NCBI GenBank assembly: GCA_034003745.1
Contig: JAVEYA010000110.1
Location: 1-7,230 of the forward strand
DNA: 7,230 nucleotides
Origin: JAVEYA01 sp034003745
GTDB taxonomy: Bacteria > Bacillota > Peptococcia > DRI-13 > PHAD01
Reading direction: 5' to 3'
The notes under the pieces were generated by a model. It was given only the letters and a program-made list of their open reading frames with translations. It was not told the origin of the DNA and searched no databases. The translations under genes and the position numbers were made by a program. Below are positions 6,345 to 7,230 of this stretch, piece by piece. Position 1 is the first letter of the stretch; the number at the start of each line of letters is the position of its first letter.

Positions 6345-7184
6345 TTAAACCGTCGCCGTCTCTTTTTCTTGCCTCTTTTTGGCCGGCTTTTGGCCTTTTG
6401 CCGCACCGGCTTTTTGCTGTGACTGTTTCAGGCTGGCCTGCAGCGCTTCCATCAGATCGATCACATTCTTCTGCGGCGCTTCTTTGGCTACCTCGATCTC
6501 TTGGCCGGCGACCTTCTTATTAATCAGTTCCAGCAGCGCTTCACGGTAATGATCCTTATATTTCTCCGGCTCAAAAGAAGCGGTTAAGGAATCAATCAAA
6601 CGCACGGCGATGTCCAGTTCCTTGTCATTGAGGGCGATATTTTCCGGCAGACCGGGCACCTGCGCCACCGGGCGGACTTCGTCGGGATAAAAAATAGTCT
6701 CCATGACCATGACGTTCTGATTTACCCGCAGGCAGGCCAGGGACTGTTTGTTCCGGATGGTCAGGCGGGCAATGGCGATCTTGCCGGTATCCAGCATAGC
6801 CTGCTGCAGCAGGCGATAGGCCTTCCCACCGTTCTCCTGCGGGGCGAGGTAATAACTTTTGTCAAAATAAATGGGGTCGATTTCGGAGAGTTCAATGAAG
6901 TCCAGAATTTCAATGTTCTTGCCGCCCGCCTCCGTCTTTAAACCTTCCAACTCATTCGCATCTATAACAACGAAACGCTGGGGCTCATATTCAAAACCGC
7001 GGACGATTTCCTCCTCAGCGATCTCCTTATTGCAAACCGGGCAGATTTTCTGATACTTGATGGGACTCATACATTCCTTATGCAGATAACGGAAGCGGAT
7101 GTCCCTTTCCTCGGTGGCGGCAAACATTTTTATGGGAATATTGACGAGACCGAAACTGACGGAGCCTTTCCACATTGTATGCAT
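6345..7184 (-). CDS. ku: Ku protein, non-homologous end joining
   Basis: Bacterial Ku forms a homodimeric ring on broken DNA ends and recruits the ligase LigD for end joining. The 279-residue sequence starts MHTMWKGSVSFGLVNIPIKMF, nearly the same as the opening of Bacillus Ku, and continues through the Ku core, with EIDPIYFDKSYYLAP (101-115), TGKIAIARLTIRNKQ (133-147) and FEPEKYKDHYREAL (204-217). H35, C38, C48 and C51 (HKEC, then CPVC) look like a metal-binding knuckle. After the helix around DLMEALQASL (243-252), a lysine-rich tail (258-274) matches the DNA-binding C-terminal extension known from other bacterial Ku proteins. The ATG at 7184 has GGAGG (7195-7191) 6 bases upstream, so it is preferred over the next ATG three codons later. 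No LigD is visible, but the gene upstream lies outside the window. Confidence 0.97.
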   Translation of the reverse strand: MHTMWKGSVSFGLVNIPIKMFAATEERDIRFRYLHKECMSPIKYQKICPVCNKEIAEEEIVRGFEYEPQRFVVIDANELEGLKTEAGGKNIEILDFIELSEIDPIYFDKSYYLAPQENGGKAYRLLQQAMLDTGKIAIARLTIRNKQSLACLRVNQNVMVMETIFYPDEVRPVAQVPGLPENIALNDKELDIAVRLIDSLTASFEPEKYKDHYREALLELINKKVAGQEIEVAKEAPQKNVIDLMEALQASLKQSQQKAGAAKGQKPAKKRQEKETATV

Positions 7185-7190
7185 GACGTT

Positions 7191-7195
7191 CCTCC
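7191..7195 (-). promoter_or_regulatory. Ribosome binding site of ku
   Basis: GGAGG lies 6 bases before the ATG at 7184 and 15 bases before the in-frame ATG at 7175, so it selects the longer product that starts MHTMWKGS. Confidence 0.75.
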
Positions 7196-7203
7196 ATTTA
7201 GCT

Positions 7204-7230
7204 TTATTCTTTGTTGCCGCTCTTCAGATA
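7204..7230 (-). CDS. Possible 3' end of an unidentified upstream gene (partial)
   Basis: In one minus-strand frame the right edge reads YLKSGNKE followed by TAA (7206-7204), 19 bases before the ku start. This spacing fits a cotranscribed upstream gene, and no promoter or terminator is visible in the 46 bases before ku. Eight residues are far too few to name a product, and the open frame may be chance. Confidence 0.25.
   Translation of the reverse strand, partial: YLKSGNKE

Noticed and set aside
1..7230. CRISPR array, tRNA, rRNA, insertion sequence or prophage genes
   Set aside because: No spaced direct repeats, clover-leaf sequence, transposase motif or phage-like gene was seen on either strand. 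Coding sequence fills nearly the whole window.

Overview
The window is a compact stretch of bacterial chromosome in which every gene lies on the minus strand, so it is best read from right to left. The organism looks like a member of the Bacillota (Firmicutes). The Ku protein opens like Bacillus-type Ku (MHTMWKGS), the long ABC-F protein resembles the YdiF/Uup type, almost every gene has a strong GGAGG-like ribosome binding site, and GC content is moderate. A spore-forming or clostridial lineage that carries Ku is my best guess, but the lineage is inference.

Layout in transcription order: (1) a 27-base tail that may be the end of an upstream gene (7230-7204); (2) ku, the DNA end-binding protein of non-homologous end joining (7184-6345), closed by a hairpin plus T-run terminator; (3) a promoter that touches this terminator, then aguA (agmatine deiminase) and aguB (N-carbamoylputrescine amidase), a two-step agmatine-to-putrescine route; (4) a 66-base gap holding an imperfect palindrome that resembles a dispersed intergenic repeat; (5) a tightly packed group made of exoA (exodeoxyribonuclease III), an ABC-F ATPase, and a NodI-like ATPase with its NodJ-like permease. 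The permease is cut by the window's left edge after 194 codons.

Genes in group 5 are coupled: exoA and the ABC-F gene overlap by 4 bases (ATGA), the NodI-like gene follows the ABC-F stop after 23 bases, and the NodI- and NodJ-like genes overlap by 14 bases. The last two encode the ATPase and membrane halves of one ABC-2 exporter. The ABC-F protein has no membrane domain and is expected to act on the ribosome. Whether it and the exporter share a role, for example tolerance to a translation inhibitor, is open. AguA and AguB act in sequence, but no arginine decarboxylase is in view.

All seven main coding regions fall in known families with their key residues intact. I see no clear sign of an undescribed system. 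The more unusual points are the compact terminator/promoter junction with a perfect 12-base palindrome, the repeat-like palindrome before exoA, the divergent linker of the ABC-F protein, and the joining of a DNA repair gene, an ABC-F gene and an exporter in one transcription unit.
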